Origin: Nitrobacter hamburgensis X14
GTDB taxonomy: Bacteria; Pseudomonadota; Alphaproteobacteria; Rhizobiales; Xanthobacteraceae
Length of the DNA stretch: 64,000 bases
NCBI RefSeq assembly: GCF_000013885.1
Contig: NC_007964.1
Span: 3,024,001-3,088,000 of the forward strand
Reading direction: 5' to 3'
Position numbers and translations under genes: made by a program. Positions 7,892 to 16,895 of this stretch are shown one piece after another. Within the stretch, counting starts at the first letter, position 1; each line of letters begins with the position of its first letter. The notes below the pieces were generated by a model. That model had not been told where the DNA came from. It was given only the letters and a program-made list of their open reading frames with translations, and did no database searches.

Positions 7892-8611
7892 CTAATACTT
7901 CACCTTCGGAAACCAATCGTCGCCTCGCCCCTCCGGCGTCATGTCGAGAAGATTCCACAAGGGATCGGCGAGATCGCCAGCGCGGTGGTGCTGGTTTGGC
8001 GCGGGCGGCGCGAATGCCATTTCCGAGCCCCAGAAGTGGCGGACTTTTCCGTCGCTCATCCTGAACACGTTGAAGATGGTCTCGTCCCAGTCCTCACCGT
8101 CGGGCACCTTGTGCTGCGCCCTTATGCCTTTTGAGAATTTCGAAGTGTCGCCGAAATAATCCGCGTCGTAGCTGTTGCCCGCGGTGGAAATCAGCGACAT
8201 GTGCTCCCAGCCGCGCGCGTGTGCCCATGCGGCGAGCCGCGCGATCGGCGATTTCGCCACGACGTGAAACGCCGCGCGCTGGCCAAGATGCCGCGCGGCG
8301 CCGTCGATGCTGTCGAGCAGATGCGTGCAGCCGGGGCACGGAGATTTGCGCTCGGGGCCGTACATGAAACTGTAGAGGATCAGGGTGTCGTGCGGTCCGA
8401 ACAGTTCGGACATCCTCACTTTCTCGGGCATGGCGTTTTTCCCGATGCGCTCGAACACGTAATCCTGCGGCACCTCGCCACCCATCGGCAGCGCGCGACG
8501 CTTTTCGGCCACGGCCTCGATCTGCGCGCGCAGCTTGATCTCCTCCTCTAACAGCGCGTTGCGAGCAGTGCGATAGGCTCCGCTCTCGTTCGGATATTGC
8601 AGGTGTTCCAT
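7892..8611 (-). CDS. DUF899 family thioredoxin-like protein
   Basis: This 239-residue protein matches the DUF899 family, thioredoxin-fold proteins of unknown role common in soil alphaproteobacteria. The N-terminal helix is charged (ARNALLEEEIKLRAQIEAVAEKRR), followed by the family hallmark YVFERIG and LFGPHDTLILYSFMYGPE. A CPGC pair (SPCPGCTHLLDSIDG, near residues 94-97) sits where thioredoxins carry CxxC, so a redox function is plausible. The DADYFGDTSKFSKG and WDETIFNVFRM blocks also fit. The start at 8611 is a good ATG. It is followed by an AT-rich gap and has no operon partner. Confidence 0.8.
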   Translation of the reverse strand: MEHLQYPNESGAYRTARNALLEEEIKLRAQIEAVAEKRRALPMGGEVPQDYVFERIGKNAMPEKVRMSELFGPHDTLILYSFMYGPERKSPCPGCTHLLDSIDGAARHLGQRAAFHVVAKSPIARLAAWAHARGWEHMSLISTAGNSYDADYFGDTSKFSKGIRAQHKVPDGEDWDETIFNVFRMSDGKVRHFWGSEMAFAPPAPNQHHRAGDLADPLWNLLDMTPEGRGDDWFPKVKY

Positions 8612-8733
8612 CGGGGCCTCGCCTGATATTGTGGACGACCGCTTGCGAAATGGAACGGAGAAAACGCGGGCCTCGGAGCGGAGTTCCAGGCGGCGGCGCG
8701 AACATGCATCGTCTCGTCGGATTGCCCGCGCAA

Positions 8734-8763
8734 CAAAAAAGCCCCGTCATTGCTGACGAGGCT
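8734..8763 (-). terminator. Intrinsic terminator for the cspA transcript
   Basis: Read on the minus strand, GCCTCGTCA, a short loop and TGACGGGGC form a stem with one mismatch followed by TTTTTT. It lies 150 bases downstream of the cold-shock gene and upstream of the DUF899 gene, separating the two. Confidence 0.65.
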
Positions 8764-8914
8764 CCCTGAACGCCCGTTTCAGTACATTCGTGAAACGAAG
8801 CGTGAAACCTGAAAGCGCGTCCCGGTACATCCGCAGGTCACGGCGCTTTGCGATTCCGTTACATGATGCGCCGCCATCATCACATCAGGATGACAGACGG
8901 CGCAGCCATGGATC

Positions 8915-9124
8915 TTATGCGAGCGAAAGATTTTCCGCGCTGACCTTGCCGCGCATCTTGTCGGTCTTCAGCTCGAAGTTGACCTTCTGGCCCTCGGCGA
9001 GGCCGGTAAGGCCCGCGCGCTCCACCGCGCTGATGTGTACGAATACGTCGCTGCCGCCGTCGTTCGGCTGGATAAAGCCAAAACCCTTCTGGCCGTTAAA
9101 CCACTTCACTGTACCTGTCGTCAT
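8915..9124 (-). CDS. cspA: Cold-shock domain protein
   Basis: A 69-residue single cold-shock domain protein that binds single-stranded RNA/DNA and acts as an RNA chaperone. RNP-1 (KGFGFIQP, near residue 14) and RNP-2 (VFVHISAV, near residue 29) are intact, and the domain begins at once with TTGTVKWFN. The start at 9124 is chosen over a longer in-frame start at 9160 because the family starts exactly with this motif. The leader of over 100 bases before the ATG is AT-rich, as expected for cold-shock genes with a structured 5' untranslated region, though I could not fold it. A terminator follows at 8734-8763. Confidence 0.92.
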   Translation of the reverse strand: MTTGTVKWFNGQKGFGFIQPNDGGSDVFVHISAVERAGLTGLAEGQKVNFELKTDKMRGKVSAENLSLA

Positions 9125-9335
9125 AGAGTCGTCCTTGTTCCAAAGTGCGCAGATGCGCATTTTCGCGCACGATTACGCGATATATCCAATCTCAGCGAAG
9201 TCTTTGGAAAGGAGCCTGGCGGCGCTTAACAAAACCAATGCCAGCAATCGAATGGCGGCCCTATAGCAATTCGGCGCGGGAATAGCAAATCTCGGGCCCT
9301 CTGGCATTTTGGCGGAGAATGCCTATATAAGTTCC

Positions 9336-9620
9336 ATGACCAAGTCCCCGCCGAGCCCCTCGCAATTGGCCCGCAATGAGCGGATGCGCCTGGCCGCCAT
9401 CGAGGGCGCAAAAGCCCGTTCCGATATCGAGGCCCGCGACGTCGCCGTGCGCAAGAATATGGAGCGCCTGCGCGCGCTGCGGATGGCGAGGGAAGCCGAA
9501 GAGGCGGCGCAGCCGAAGCCGGTGAAGGCGCCGGCCCGGAAGAAGGCTACGGCCAAACGCGCCGCCGGCACGCTGTCGGATTTCCTCACGTCGCAGAAGA
9601 GTACCGGCCGGACGACGTGA
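9336..9620 (+). CDS. Conserved small basic protein
   Basis: A 94-residue protein of unknown function starting at ATG 9336 (an upstream ATG at 9309 adds nine residues). Residues 10-60 form a charged amphipathic helix (ARNERMRLAAIEGAKARSDI..., MERLRALRMAREAEEAAQ), followed by an Ala/Lys/Pro-rich linker (KAPARKKATAKRAAG) and a short C-terminal motif LSDFLTSQKS. The basic tail resembles histone H1-like or nucleoid-associated proteins, but that is composition only. A type A repeat follows the stop directly. Confidence 0.6.
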   Translation: MTKSPPSPSQLARNERMRLAAIEGAKARSDIEARDVAVRKNMERLRALRMAREAEEAAQPKPVKAPARKKATAKRAAGTLSDFLTSQKSTGRTT

Positions 9621-9630
9621 CGCGGATTAG

Positions 9631-9716
9631 AGCGTTTTCGACCGAAGCATGTCCTCGGGCTTGACCCGAGGATGGGTACCGGTTTCGCGAGAAGAAAACG
9701 CATTAATTTAAAATCA
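9631..9716. repeat. Dispersed palindromic repeat, type A, copy 3 (inverted)
   Basis: GAAGCATGTCCTCGGGCTTG, then ACCCGAGGATGGGTACCGGT and TTCGCGAGAAGAAAACGC: the reverse complement of the copies at 2164 and 4131. It lies between the small basic protein gene and the terminator that follows. Confidence 0.75.
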
Positions 9717-9754
9717 TGGCCGCGTCGGACGAGCGTGAATGACGAACGCAATGT

Positions 9755-9784
9755 AAAAAAAGCCCGGATCGATCCGGGCTTTTC
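9755..9784. terminator. Bidirectional intrinsic terminator
   Basis: AAGCCCGGATCGATCCGGGCTT at 9760-9781 is a perfect palindrome flanked by an A-run on the left and a T-run on the right. It serves ahcY (minus strand) and the small gene upstream on the plus strand. Confidence 0.85.
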
Positions 9785-9843
9785 TGTTTCGTGATCCCCT
9801 CACCCGCCGCGCAATGGCGCGGCGAGAGGTGAAGGGAAGAAGA

Positions 9844-11280
9844 TCAATACCGGTAGTGATCGCTCTTGAACGGGCCAGCAATCTTGACGCCGATATAGTC
9901 GGCCTGGTCCTTGCGCAGCTCGGTGAGCTTGACGCCGATCTTGTTGAGATGCAGCCGCGCCACCTTCTCGTCCAGCGTCTTCGGCAGCACGTAGACCTCT
10001 TTCTTGTACTTGCCGTCGGTGTTGTTGGCGAACAGTTCGATCTGCGCCAGCGTCTGGTTGGTGAACGACGCGGACATGACGAACGACGGATGCCCCATGG
10101 CATTGCCGAGATTCACGAGGCGGCCTTCCGACAAAAGGATCATGCGCTTGCCGTCCGCGAAGGTGATCTCGTCCACCTGCGGCTTGATGTTGTCCCACTT
10201 CAGATTCTTCAACGCACCCACCTGGATCTCGTTGTCGAAGTGGCCGATGTTGCAGACGATAGCGCGATCCTTCATCGCGCGCATGTGATCGATGGTGATG
10301 ATGTCCCTGTTGCCGGTGGCGGTGACGAAGATGTCGGCGCGGGGCGCGGCGTCTTCCATGGTCACGACCTCGTAGCCTTCCATCGCCGCCTGCAGCGCGC
10401 AGATCGGATCGATCTCGGAAACCATGACGCGGCAGCCGGCCTGACGCAGCGAGGCCGCCGACCCCTTGCCGACGTCGCCGAAGCCCGCGACCATCGCGAC
10501 CTTGCCGCTCATCATCACGTCGGTGCCACGGCGGATGCCGTCGACCAGCGACTCGCGGCAACCATAGAGGTTGTCGAACTTCGACTTGGTGACGCTGTCG
10601 TTGACGTTGATGGCGGGCCACAGCAGCGTGCCGACCTTCTGCATGTCGTAGAGGCGATGCACGCCGGTGGTGGTCTCCTCCGAGACGCCCTGAATGGATT
10701 TGGCGATACCGGCGAAGTAGCCCTTGGGCTTCTCCTTGAGCTGCTTCTTGAGCAGCGCGAAAAACACTTCCTCTTCCTCGGAGCCGGGTTTGTCGAGGAA
10801 CGCGGTGTCTCCCTTCTCGGCGCGCAGGCCGAGGTGGACGTACATGGTGGCGTCGCCGCCGTCATCGAGGATCATGTTGGGATGGCCACCCCCGTGCCAG
10901 TCGAACAGCTTTGCGGTGTAATCCCAGTAGTCCTTCAGCGTCTCGCCCTTGACCGCGAACACCGGAATGCCGGCGGCGGCGATCGCGGCGGCGGCGTGGT
11001 CCTGCGTCGAATAGATGTTACAGGAGACCCAGCGGATGTCGGCGCCCAATGCCTTCAACGTCTCGATCAGCACCGCGGTCTGGATCGTCATGTGCAGCGA
11101 GCCGGCGATGCGCGCGCCCTTCAAGGGGTGCTTAGGGCCGTATTCCTCGCGCGTCGCCATCAGCCCGGGCATCTCGGTCTCCGCGAGCGAGATTTCCTTG
11201 CGGCCGAAATCGGCAAGGCCGATGTCTGCGACGATGTAGTCCGTGAAGCCGGTGGGCTGCTTGGCGGTCGCGGTGGTCAT
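9844..11280 (-). CDS. ahcY: S-adenosylhomocysteine hydrolase
   Basis: The 478-residue enzyme splits S-adenosylhomocysteine to adenosine and homocysteine, removing the product inhibitor of methyltransferases. ATG at 11280 is chosen because homologues start near TGFTDYIVADIGLADFGRKE; a longer in-frame extension reads into repeat DNA. The substrate region (GSLHMTIQTAVLIETL), the NAD-binding motif GFGDVGKGSA (near residue 262) and the C-terminal family ending KSDHYRY are all present. Bacterial-type length with the insertion near residue 150 fits. It follows metK on the same strand with a 236-bp repeat-rich gap, so both genes of the methyl cycle are likely co-regulated if not cotranscribed. Confidence 0.95.
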   Translation of the reverse strand: MTTATAKQPTGFTDYIVADIGLADFGRKEISLAETEMPGLMATREEYGPKHPLKGARIAGSLHMTIQTAVLIETLKALGADIRWVSCNIYSTQDHAAAAIAAAGIPVFAVKGETLKDYWDYTAKLFDWHGGGHPNMILDDGGDATMYVHLGLRAEKGDTAFLDKPGSEEEEVFFALLKKQLKEKPKGYFAGIAKSIQGVSEETTTGVHRLYDMQKVGTLLWPAINVNDSVTKSKFDNLYGCRESLVDGIRRGTDVMMSGKVAMVAGFGDVGKGSAASLRQAGCRVMVSEIDPICALQAAMEGYEVVTMEDAAPRADIFVTATGNRDIITIDHMRAMKDRAIVCNIGHFDNEIQVGALKNLKWDNIKPQVDEITFADGKRMILLSEGRLVNLGNAMGHPSFVMSASFTNQTLAQIELFANNTDGKYKKEVYVLPKTLDEKVARLHLNKIGVKLTELRKDQADYIGVKIAGPFKSDHYRY

Positions 11281-11329
11281 GAGTGTTAGTCCTTTGGTTC
11301 GCGAATTCTCTTCCGAACGGTCCGTTCGC

Positions 11330-11516
11330 TGTTCCCTGCCCCTTGTGGAGAAGGGTTTGGGAGGGGATGGACGCACATCACGATCGCAGCGATCGGAGGC
11401 CCCCTCTCCACCTCTCCCCCGCAAGGGGAGAGAGCAGTCTGTGCGATGCTGCGCAGTTCCTCACCCGCCGCGAAGACGCGGCGACCTCTCTCCGCTGGTG
11501 GGGAGAGGGAAAAACA
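11330..11516. repeat. GC-rich inverted repeats between metK and ahcY
   Basis: This spacer carries two hairpins of the 'ctctcccc gcaa ggggagag' kind (11412-11432 and 11485-11508), plus related half-copies further along. The motif is a common dispersed hairpin in Bradyrhizobium relatives. The one next to the metK stop could stabilise or end the metK message. I looked for a SAM- or SAH-sensing riboswitch here and could not identify one. Confidence 0.5.
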
Positions 11517-12713
11517 TCACACCGCGCGCTTGAGCACCTCGGCGAGATCGGTCTTCTCCCAGGAGAACCCACCCTCATTGTCCGGCGTGCGGCCGAAATG
11601 GCCGTAGGACGAGGTGCGCGCGTAGATCGGCCGGTTCAGATCGAGATGCTTGCGGATGCCGCGCGGCGTCAGGTCCATCGCTTCTGAGACGATCCGCTCG
11701 AGCGTGTCTTCCGGAGCCTTTCCGGTGCCGTGCGTATCGATGTAGATCGACAGCGGACGCGCCACGCCGATGGCGTAGGCGAGTTGCAAGGTGCAGCGGT
11801 CGGCGAGACCGGCGGCGACGATGTTCTTGGCGAGGTAGCGCGCGGCATAGGCCGCCGAGCGATCGACCTTGGTGGGATCCTTGCCGGAGAACGCGCCGCC
11901 GCCATGCGGTGCCGCGCCGCCATAGGTATCGACAATGATCTTGCGGCCGGTCAGGCCGGCGTCGCCGTCGGGACCGCCGATGAAGAACTTGCCGGTCGGA
12001 TTGATATGCCAGATGGTCTTGTCGGTGACCCATGCCTTCGGCAGCGCCTCGCGCACATAGGGCTCGACGCGCTCGCGGACCTGATCGGAACTCATGTCCT
12101 CGATCAGATGCTGGTGCGACACCACGATTTCGCGCACGCCGACCGGCTTGCCGTTCTCGTATTGCACCGTGACCTGGCTCTTGGAGTCCGGACCCAGCAC
12201 CTTTTCCTTGCCGGAATGGCGAGCCTCGGAAATCAGCCGCAGAATCTTGTGCGCGTAGAAAATCGGCGCCGGCATCAGGTCCGGCGTCTCGTTGCAGGCG
12301 TAGCCGAACATGATGCCCTGGTCGCCGGCGCCCTCTTCCTTGTTGGCACCGGGCTGCAAGGCGTCAACACCCTGCGCGATGTCGGCCGACTGCGGATGCA
12401 GCAGGATATCGATGTCGGCGGTCTTCCAGTGAAACCCGTCCTGCTCGTAGCCGATGTCCTTGATCGCGGCGCGCACCACGCTTTCGATCTTCTCCTTGGT
12501 AACGGATTCGGGTCCGCGGGTTTCTCCGGCGATCACCACCTTGTTCGTGGTGGCCAGCGTCTCGCACGCAGCGCGGATCGCCCACGGATCGACGCCGGCT
12601 TTCGGACCCTCGCTGAAAAACAGATCGACGATCTCGTCCGAGATCCGGTCGCACACCTTGTCGGGATGCCCCTCCGAAACCGATTCACTCGTGAACAAGT
12701 AAGATCCGCGCAT
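11517..12713 (-). CDS. metK: S-adenosylmethionine synthetase
   Basis: The 398-residue enzyme makes S-adenosylmethionine from methionine and ATP. It begins MRGSYLFTSESVSEGHPDK, with the GHPDK motif at the ATP site; the signature GAGDQGIMFGYA (near residue 131) and the glycine-rich phosphate loop GGGAFSGKDPTKVDRSAAY (near residue 270) are intact. ATG at 12713 is preferred to the ATG at 12728 since AAGGGACG stands seven bases upstream of it. The gene lies 57 bases downstream of an HTH/methyltransferase-like gene and upstream of ahcY, all on the minus strand. Confidence 0.96.
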   Translation of the reverse strand: MRGSYLFTSESVSEGHPDKVCDRISDEIVDLFFSEGPKAGVDPWAIRAACETLATTNKVVIAGETRGPESVTKEKIESVVRAAIKDIGYEQDGFHWKTADIDILLHPQSADIAQGVDALQPGANKEEGAGDQGIMFGYACNETPDLMPAPIFYAHKILRLISEARHSGKEKVLGPDSKSQVTVQYENGKPVGVREIVVSHQHLIEDMSSDQVRERVEPYVREALPKAWVTDKTIWHINPTGKFFIGGPDGDAGLTGRKIIVDTYGGAAPHGGGAFSGKDPTKVDRSAAYAARYLAKNIVAAGLADRCTLQLAYAIGVARPLSIYIDTHGTGKAPEDTLERIVSEAMDLTPRGIRKHLDLNRPIYARTSSYGHFGRTPDNEGGFSWEKTDLAEVLKRAV

Positions 12714-12770
12714 CAATCGTCCCTTCATCCGCCAGAGGTGGCGGTCCTTTCGAGCTGTTATCCTGGAATG

Positions 12771-14123
12771 TCAGTCCCGGCGACGCGAGATGACGTAGGA
12801 TTCGTCGTAGAACCAGAGACCGTTATGCTTGCGCAGAACCTCTCTGGTGGCATCCAGATAGCGGCCGCTTTGGGTCATCTCCGTCAACCGGTCGTCTTCG
12901 ACTTGGGCAACGTAAACCGCCGCATTCCACGCTGCAAACGCTGTCGAGGTTCCGATCAATCCCGTGACCTCGTTGGGCAGCGCTTCCATATCATAGCGAA
13001 AGATCGAACGGTGGTCAGCATATGCGTTAAAATTAAGGTCGCGTCCCACCGAACCGAGCTCGTATCTCACAGCGCGCAATAACTCATGACGGCTCACGGC
13101 GAAAGGGTTTTCTCCGGGCCAGACCGCCTGGACGATCTCCAGTCCGGGGTCCTGTCCGTGAGAATGTATTCCTATCAAACGCCCTCCCGGCCGTAACCCC
13201 CGGGCCAGGGGGGCGATTATTCGTCTGGCCCTGAAATTGAGGGAAGATTTGGCCCGGTAAGGCTGCGATGCGATCACCAGGTCGAAGTTGGCCTCGACCC
13301 GCCCGGCCCGCGGAATCACCGAATCGAGCAGGAACTGATGGTCCTCCCGGTAGATCACCAGCACGACGGGGCGCTCGTAGATCGGCATCCCCGTGACCGG
13401 ACTGACGCTCGCCCGCCAGTTTTCTTCCAGAAACGGCCATAAATCCCGGATTTGGGCCTCGAACTCGCCCGAGGATGCCCCGTGCAGCGGCACCTCGCGC
13501 CACACCATGCCGGCCGCAGCCTGAGGTGACCGGGGCGCCAACCAGGGCGCCTCCGCATAATTCATGTTGGTCAGCACCAAGACGGTCGCCGGGTGCTCAA
13601 ACAGTCGATCCGGCGCCTTGTCGAGCGTCAGCTTGATGTCTTCGAGGCTGAGTTCCTTGCCCGCGACGTAGAACGGCATGTGGGGAAAGCGATCGTGCAT
13701 GGAGCGCATCACCCGCGCCAGCACGGTCCCGTCGCCGACGCCCGCGTCAAAAACCCGCAGCGCCGGCGGGCGCGGGTGGATGCTGCCGAACTCCAGTGCG
13801 ACGCGGTCGGCGATGACGCGTTTCTCGCTGCAGGTATGGACGAACAGCAGATATTTCTGCCGGTTTTCGAAGAAGCGGAAATTGGCGCGGGGATCGCGTC
13901 GCTCGATCGGCTCCGGCCTGCGGACCGGCGCCGCACCATCCGGAGAACCCGAGGCGATATAGGCCTCGATCCGGTTCAGGGTGTCGATGGTGATGCGCTT
14001 GCCCTCGCGCAGCCGGTGCACGAGTTTGCCGTCATTGACGGCACGCCGGCCAAAGGTCGATTCCGCCATTGCGGCCCGACGGCAATAGTCGGAAATCTGG
14101 CTCAGCAGTTGGTCGTTTGTCAT
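12771..14123 (-). CDS. HTH-like domain fused to a SAM-methyltransferase-like domain
   Basis: The 450-residue protein starts with about 55 residues that look like a helix-turn-helix domain (LLSQISDYCRRAAMAESTFGRRAVND... GKRITIDTLNRIEAYI). A Rossmann-type region follows with a motif I-like sequence (RVFDAGVGDGTVLARVM, near residue 122) and a later motif IV/V-like stretch (FDLVIASQPYRAKSSLNFRA; GLRPGGRLIGIHSHG). No specific family name is certain. Being 57 bases upstream of metK on the same strand, it is probably cotranscribed. It could be a methyltransferase, or a regulator that senses SAM; the sequence does not decide. Confidence 0.65.
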   Translation of the reverse strand: MTNDQLLSQISDYCRRAAMAESTFGRRAVNDGKLVHRLREGKRITIDTLNRIEAYIASGSPDGAAPVRRPEPIERRDPRANFRFFENRQKYLLFVHTCSEKRVIADRVALEFGSIHPRPPALRVFDAGVGDGTVLARVMRSMHDRFPHMPFYVAGKELSLEDIKLTLDKAPDRLFEHPATVLVLTNMNYAEAPWLAPRSPQAAAGMVWREVPLHGASSGEFEAQIRDLWPFLEENWRASVSPVTGMPIYERPVVLVIYREDHQFLLDSVIPRAGRVEANFDLVIASQPYRAKSSLNFRARRIIAPLARGLRPGGRLIGIHSHGQDPGLEIVQAVWPGENPFAVSRHELLRAVRYELGSVGRDLNFNAYADHRSIFRYDMEALPNEVTGLIGTSTAFAAWNAAVYVAQVEDDRLTEMTQSGRYLDATREVLRKHNGLWFYDESYVISRRRD

Positions 14124-14297
14124 AGCGGTTGGTTATGGGGCCGGACATATGGGCAACGAGATAAAAGCGGCTCATCTTATCATCATCTGCCCACCGTTGA
14201 AACCCGGCGTACTGTCGGCATCGCCGCCTATCCCTGTTTTCCCTTCAACCCTTTATAATGACGGTCGCGGATGCCTCGTCAGCCCAACGGCGGTCTG

Positions 14298-14400
14298 CTA
14301 GAGCCTGATCCGACTGTGTTGATCAAACTCTAGCCTTATCCTTTTGATTGAGCATGATCTTGTCCGAAAACCGGTTTCCACTTTTTCGGGATCAGGCTTT
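14298..14400. repeat. Dispersed palindromic repeat, type B, copy 1
   Basis: The element runs from TAGAGCCTGATCCGACTGTG to CCGAAAACCGGTTTCCACTT and TTTCGGGATCAGGC. The reverse complement recurs at 44182-44286. Its ends are mutually complementary (GAGCCTGATC / GATCAGGC), so the whole unit could fold. It lies in the promoter region of ugd. Confidence 0.75.
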
Positions 14401-14451
14401 AAGACGCGGTTCAAAGTCCCCCGGGTAATCACCAGCCGATAGGTTTGTTCG

Positions 14452-15762
14452 ATGCGCATTGCCATGATCGGCACGGGCTATGTAGGCTTGGTGTCCGGAG
14501 CCTGCTTTGCCGATTTCGGGCATCAGGTCACCTGCGTCGACAAGGATGCGGGCAAGATCGCGGCGCTGCGCCGTGGCGAGATCCCGATCTTCGAGCCGGG
14601 CCTTGAGGCGCTGGTTGCGGCCAACGTGACAGCGTCGCGGCTCGATTTTACCACGGACCTCGCCGGCCCGGTGGCGGAGGCAGAGGCGGTGTTCATCGCC
14701 GTCGGTACCCCCTCACGCCGCGGCGACGGTCATGCCGACCTCAGCTACGTCTATGCCGCGGCACGCGAGATCGCTGCCTCCGTCCGCGGATTCACCGTCG
14801 TCGTCACCAAGTCGACGGTACCGGTCGGAACCGGCGACGAGGTGGAACGCCTGATCCGCGAGGCCAATCCGTGGGCCGACGTCGTGGTGGCGTCCAATCC
14901 CGAGTTTTTACGCGAGGGCGCCGCGATCCGCGATTTCAAGTTTCCCGACCGCATCGTGGTCGGGACCTCCGAGGAACGCGGCCGCAAGGCGCTCGGCGAC
15001 ATATACCGGCCGCTGTCCCTCAACCAGGCGCCGCTGATGTTCACCGCGCGCCGTACCGCCGAACTGATCAAATACGCGGCCAACGCCTTCCTTGCGACCA
15101 AGATCACCTTCATCAACGAAATCGCGGACCTGTCCGAAAAGGTCGGCGCCGATATCCAGGAGGTCGCGCGCGGAATCGGTCTCGACAATCGCATCGGCAC
15201 CAAATTCCTGCACGCCGGCCCCGGCTATGGCGGCTCCTGTTTTCCCAAGGACACCCGCGCGCTGGTGAAGATCGCGGAAGATCACGGCGCCCAGCTTCGC
15301 ATCGTGGAGTCGGTCGTCACCGTCAATGACAATCGCAAGCGCGCGATGGCGCGCAAGGTGGCGAACGCGCTGGGTGGCAACTTGCGGGGCAAGACGATCG
15401 CGGTGCTGGGACTGGCGTTCAAGCCCGACACCGACGACATGCGCGAGGCACCGTCGATCCCGTTGATCACCGGTCTTTGCGATATGGGGGCAAACGTTCG
15501 CGCCTTCGATCCGGCGAGCATGAAGGAGGCGCGGCGCGAGCTGCCCGATATCGACTATTGCGACGACGCCTATGCCTGCGCGGAAGGCGCCGACGCGCTG
15601 GTGATCGTGACCGAATGGGTCCAGTTCCGCGCGCTCGACCTGCCGCGCCTGAAACGGATCATGAAACGGCCGATCGTGGTCGATCTGCGCAACGTCTACC
15701 GTCCCGATGAGATGGCGGAGCTGGGTTTTGTCTACAGCAGCGTTGGCCGGGACAAAACATAG
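14452..15762 (+). CDS. ugd: UDP-glucose 6-dehydrogenase
   Basis: The 436-residue enzyme oxidises UDP-glucose to UDP-glucuronate with two NAD, feeding surface polysaccharide synthesis. The N-terminal NAD motif (MIGTGYVGLVSGACFADFG), the central NAFLATKITFINE helix and the catalytic Cys263 in GPGYGGSCFPKD are intact, as is the C-terminal UDP-binding domain ending PIVVDLRNVYRPDEM. Length is normal. It begins 50 bases after a type B repeat. A short remnant of a second ugd copy exists at the right end of the window (62840-62950). Confidence 0.95.
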   Translation: MRIAMIGTGYVGLVSGACFADFGHQVTCVDKDAGKIAALRRGEIPIFEPGLEALVAANVTASRLDFTTDLAGPVAEAEAVFIAVGTPSRRGDGHADLSYVYAAAREIAASVRGFTVVVTKSTVPVGTGDEVERLIREANPWADVVVASNPEFLREGAAIRDFKFPDRIVVGTSEERGRKALGDIYRPLSLNQAPLMFTARRTAELIKYAANAFLATKITFINEIADLSEKVGADIQEVARGIGLDNRIGTKFLHAGPGYGGSCFPKDTRALVKIAEDHGAQLRIVESVVTVNDNRKRAMARKVANALGGNLRGKTIAVLGLAFKPDTDDMREAPSIPLITGLCDMGANVRAFDPASMKEARRELPDIDYCDDAYACAEGADALVIVTEWVQFRALDLPRLKRIMKRPIVVDLRNVYRPDEMAELGFVYSSVGRDKT

Positions 15763-15777
15763 ATCGTTTTCCCCAAA

Positions 15778-15891
15778 GTGACCGAGCAGGCGATTGCCGA
15801 GCTTGGCCTTCAGGTTGGCGACAAGGTAACGGTAGTGATCAAGTCCAGCGACGTGATAATCGGCAAATCGGCTTCCGACAGCGGGCGTTAG
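15778..15891 (+). pseudogene. Remnant of a molbindin/TOBE-domain gene
   Basis: From GTG 15778 to TAG 15889-15891 the frame encodes 37 residues, VTEQAIAELGLQVGDKVTVV followed by IKSSDVIIGK, which is the second half of a Mop/TOBE domain (oxyanion-binding, molybdate). The first half and any start are missing; upstream the frame runs into the ugd stop region. It is therefore a gene fragment, stranded between ugd and the decayed peroxidase locus, and its stop overlaps the opposing gene's stop by four bases. Confidence 0.6.
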
Positions 15892-16891
15892 AGACGCCTG
15901 CCGCAAGCCAGATCAGGCATGGCAAGCGATTTGCGCCGGGTGAATTCGGGATCGGACAGTCCCTCGAGGAAAGCGATCAACAGCGTCACCTTCGCCGCGT
16001 CGTGGCTCAGGCCATGCCTTGCGATGGCTTCATCAAGCGACCGGGACGATCCATCGTGCCACCAGGGACCCGTCAGCGTGACATTACGCAGCGAAGGCGT
16101 ACGGAACTTGTCCCGGTCGGCGTCGATCCCGGTCTGCCCGAACAGACCCTGATCGGCAAGCCTGGGATCGGCCGCGCCGATCCGGTGCATGGCCATGTCC
16201 GTGAAGTTCGGCCCCGAATGACAGCTCGCACAATCGCGGGCGAACAGCGCCGAGCCGGCCTGCGCGTCCGGATCCAACTGCTGCCGGTCCCAGGCGCTGC
16301 CATGGGAGACCAGCGTGCGCTCGAAGCTCGCCAGTGCGCGCGCCACATTGGCAAAGTCGATGCGGCCGCCATTTTCCGGAAAGGCGCGTGCGAACATCGT
16401 CTGGCAGCAATTGTCGCGGCCGAGCCGCCTGCCGATCTCGGCATCGCGCCCTGCCATGCCCATCTCGACCGGATGGTTGCCGAGTATCGGAGCCGTCACC
16501 TGCGTCTCAAGCGTAGTGGCCGCTGGATCCGCGAATGTCAGCGGCGTCAACCAGGCAACATTGGCCAGCCCGGGAACATTGCGTCGCCCGGGCTCGTCGG
16601 TAACGCCGGGATGGGTGCGGTTGCCATCGGCAAAAGCGTGCTTCTGCTCATGGCAGGTGGCGCAGCACATGGTGCCGTCGGCCGAGAGATCGGCATCATA
16701 GAACAGGCGCCGGCCAAGCTCGACCTTGACAGCGGTCATGGGATTGTCGGCCGGGATCGGCGGTGCCGGAACCTCGGCAGGCAGCGTCCAGCGCCATGCG
16801 GGGCTGCCGTTGTCAGCAAGAGCTAGGCTGACGGCAACATCGGCAGGAGCTCGGCTGACAGCAACAGGAGTGAAAGGCGCCAGGTCCGCAC
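15888..16891 (-). pseudogene. Di-heme cytochrome c peroxidase (MauG/MbnH-like), frameshifted
   Basis: A long frame (16739 to 15888, 283 residues) carries two c-type heme sites, CATCH near residue 26 and CASCH near residue 177, with LGRRLFYD, FADGNRTHPG and the RTPSLRNV motif of the di-heme peroxidase/MauG family, periplasmic electron-transfer enzymes. The in-frame ATG at 16739 is internal to the family. The true start seems to be GTG 16891, which opens a signal peptide (VRTWRLSLLLLSAELLP), but this is in another frame and hits a TAG near 16823; the mature part resumes in the second frame (NGSPAWRWTLPAEVP). A small imperfect tandem duplication around 16800-16860 probably caused the shift. Export, hence heme loading, should fail. 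Confidence 0.7.
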
Positions 16892-16895
16892 GGGA

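Noticed and set aside
9814..11289. Plus-strand frame of 491 codons opposite ahcY
   Set aside because: AhcY on the minus strand is unmistakable; the plus frame is an antisense artefact of high GC.
11281..12770. Possible SAM or SAH riboswitch near metK or ahcY
   Set aside because: I found only generic GC-rich hairpins of the dispersed kind; no pseudoknot or conserved core of the SAM-II, SAM/SAH or SAH classes could be matched by eye.
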